64,000 bases of DNA from Nostoc sp. NMS9 (lineage in GTDB: Bacteria > Cyanobacteriota > Cyanobacteriia > Cyanobacteriales > Nostocaceae). A program made the translations under genes and the position numbers. The stretch lies in the NCBI RefSeq assembly GCF_017114995.1, contig NZ_JABXKL010000020.1, positions 1 through 64,000 of the forward strand. The letters are read 5' to 3'. The notes under the pieces were generated by a model. The model was given only the letters and a program-made list of their open reading frames with translations. It did not search any database and was not told where the DNA came from. Positions 62,791 through 64,000 of this stretch are shown piece by piece; positions within the stretch are counted from its first letter, which is position 1; each line of letters opens with the position of its first letter.

Positions 62791-63455
62791 GAATAACTTT
62801 TTGTATGTTTAGAAGCGATCGTTGCAAATATTAGCTTCTTTATGGCTCTTACTTATGATAGAGAATCTGTCATTTCTCAGTATTCATTAGCGATTTAGGC
62901 TTTTTCATGCTGTTTTATACGCAAATGTTATCAGTCTTAACTATTTTGTTTTAGTTTTTAACAATTCAACAAGATAGACTTGCCACTGATGCATTCTGAC
63001 TCCTGTTAGCGCAGCGGGGCGTAGCCCATTCTGACTACTGAATTCTTCTTTGATAAATTTATTTATTACTTAATTATTCTTAATTTTATTTTTTTCACTT
63101 TGTCCGTAATGATTTAGGCAGACAATGGATTAGTTTAATAGCTTCATAAAAATTACCTGTTACCTTAGATTTCGGTAATTCTTAGATGCAACCGATCAAA
63201 GATGTCTCAGGAACCACAGAAAATCACTATGAGGGATACGTAATTTAAGAATATGAGTTATGAATTAGCAATTGTCTTAGGAATAACTCTTACCTCCTAA
63301 GCTTATTTGATGTTATCTATAAAATAAATAGATAACTATAGTCGCATCAAATAATCAAAGCTAAAAAACTGCATACTCTGCGTTAATGCTAGAGCGACTT
63401 ATCCTGCTAGAACTACTACTTTGTTGACAGCAAATAAATTGAGTTTGAGGTAAAA
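62791..63455. other. intergenic region with dispersed repeat
   Basis: About 665 bases without a gene. 62999-63053 (GTTAGCGCAGCGGGGCGTAGCCCATTCTGAC and so on) is a second copy of the repeat at 3590-3650. An inverted repeat TTATCTAT/ATAGATAA lies at about 63312-63335 in the leader of the subtilase gene. Confidence 0.6.
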
Positions 63456-64000
63456 ATGAGACACGAAAAACTTTCTCCTGGACTACTTTTGGCATATCAA
63501 GACTATCAAAATGAAGGAGATCAAGCTTTAGTTACACATAAGCGATCGCTTGGCATCATTGCCCATAAAAGCCCGGTCAAGCCCACTAAGAGCGTCGTTT
63601 TTATCTACTGCGACCCCAATGCAGACTTAAGTTATTTATCACAATATAATATTGAAGTCAATCAAAACTCTGGGAGTGTGCGGACAGCTTTCTTACCCAT
63701 AGAGAGTCTAGATGTCTTATCTGAAGAAGATGTGATTCAGCGGATTAAGCCATCACGCAAACTCCATTTGAGGATGGACACTGCAATGGGAACAGTCAAA
63801 CTGCCGGAATTCAAGAATCAAACCGGACTGACTGGAAAAGGAGTAATTATCGGGATTATAGACAGTGGCATCGATCCGAAACACCCCGCTTTTGCTGGAC
63901 GAATTTTACACATTTGGGATCAAACATTGCCAGGGCCAGGAGTCACAGAAGGCGGCTATGGGGCTGAATTTACGGGAGCGCAACTGACAGTTTCTCAAGA
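63456..64000 (+). CDS. S8 subtilisin-like protease, N-terminal part (cut by window end)
   Basis: From ATG 63456 (GAGG seven bases upstream) the frame is open to the window edge and is missing from the ORF track for that reason. It has a prodomain-like region (LSPGLLLAYQDYQ, SVVFIYCDPNADLSYLSQYNIEVN, VRTAFLPIESLDVLS) and then the catalytic Asp motif GLTGKGVIIGIIDSGIDPKHPAF at about residues 126-148. No signal peptide is visible, so it should be cytosolic, as in the subtilase at 16796. His and Ser motifs lie beyond the window. Confidence 0.88.
   Translation, partial: MRHEKLSPGLLLAYQDYQNEGDQALVTHKRSLGIIAHKSPVKPTKSVVFIYCDPNADLSYLSQYNIEVNQNSGSVRTAFLPIESLDVLSEEDVIQRIKPSRKLHLRMDTAMGTVKLPEFKNQTGLTGKGVIIGIIDSGIDPKHPAFAGRILHIWDQTLPGPGVTEGGYGAEFTGAQLTVSQ

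Noticed and set aside
63186-63248. 20-codon ORF upstream of the second subtilase
   Set aside because: Too short, with no ribosome site; indistinguishable from chance.

Overview
The window looks like chromosomal DNA of a filamentous heterocyst-type cyanobacterium of the Nostoc/Anabaena group. This rests on the very frequent HIP1 octamer GCGATCGC, short tandemly repeated heptamers between genes, a Ser/Thr-kinase/histidine-kinase fusion of the HstK type, PEP-CTERM proteins, a pentapeptide lumenal protein, DUF1818 and a purK-linked 6S RNA. The assignment is made from sequence character only; no database was searched.

Layout. 0-5 kb: an archaeal-type (DUF120) riboflavin-kinase-like gene overlapping a methyltransferase, a TetR regulator, a GNAT enzyme, a DUF442 phosphatase and a small membrane protein. 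4.8-6.8 kb: a pentapeptide-repeat protein translationally coupled to purK, followed by a 6S RNA gene that I could fold by eye. 6.8-16.2 kb: a giant hybrid kinase, a pair of M16 peptidases (one catalytic, one lacking the zinc motif) and a peptidoglycan-binding protein. 16.5-23.2 kb: a visibly AT-rich block, bounded by a decayed IS1182-type transposase and a decayed tyrosine recombinase. It carries a three-gene operon of a four-GAF histidine kinase, a stand-alone receiver and a cytosolic subtilase with apparently three inhibitor-like modules before its catalytic domain. 23.7-32.2 kb: housekeeping and accessory genes (YvlD-like, CbiG C-domain, Uma2, argS, DUF4114 PEP-CTERM protein, TPR protein, a DUF711 remnant, a 2OG-Fe dioxygenase, sfsA). 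32.4-41.7 kb: fasciclin, modA, two tandem secreted paralogs of which one has lost its PEP-CTERM anchor, two unknown membrane genes and a large TpsA-like haemagglutinin. 41.8-43.6 kb: a double-glycine peptide candidate and the wreck of a siderophore ABC transporter in which permease and ATPase have been joined by deletion, with loss of Walker A. 43.9-52.1 kb: a vWA protein, an alpha/beta hydrolase, an alpha-amylase, a cNMP-binding histidine kinase and a FecCD permease. 52.1-53.0 kb: two tandem-repeat tracts and a gene remnant. 53.0-64.0 kb: an Hsp70-like protein, Uma2, two L,D-transpeptidases, KDPG aldolase, a RibD-like reductase, HIT protein, tRNA-Pro(GGG), DUF1818, rpoZ, a second fasciclin, a second GH13 enzyme, and the start of another signal-less subtilase cut by the window edge.

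How genes may work together. The strongest candidate for an undescribed system is the HK-receiver-subtilase operon at 16.8-22.6 kb: a cytoplasmic sensor would control a receiver that could act on an autoinhibited intracellular protease. That coupling is inference from gene order, domain content and flanking mobile-element debris. Other groupings supported by spacing are RibK-methyltransferase, pentapeptide-purK-6S RNA, the two M16 peptidases, and the two adjacent transpeptidases. The two genes at 36.3-38.3 kb are adjacent on one strand but about 200 bp apart.
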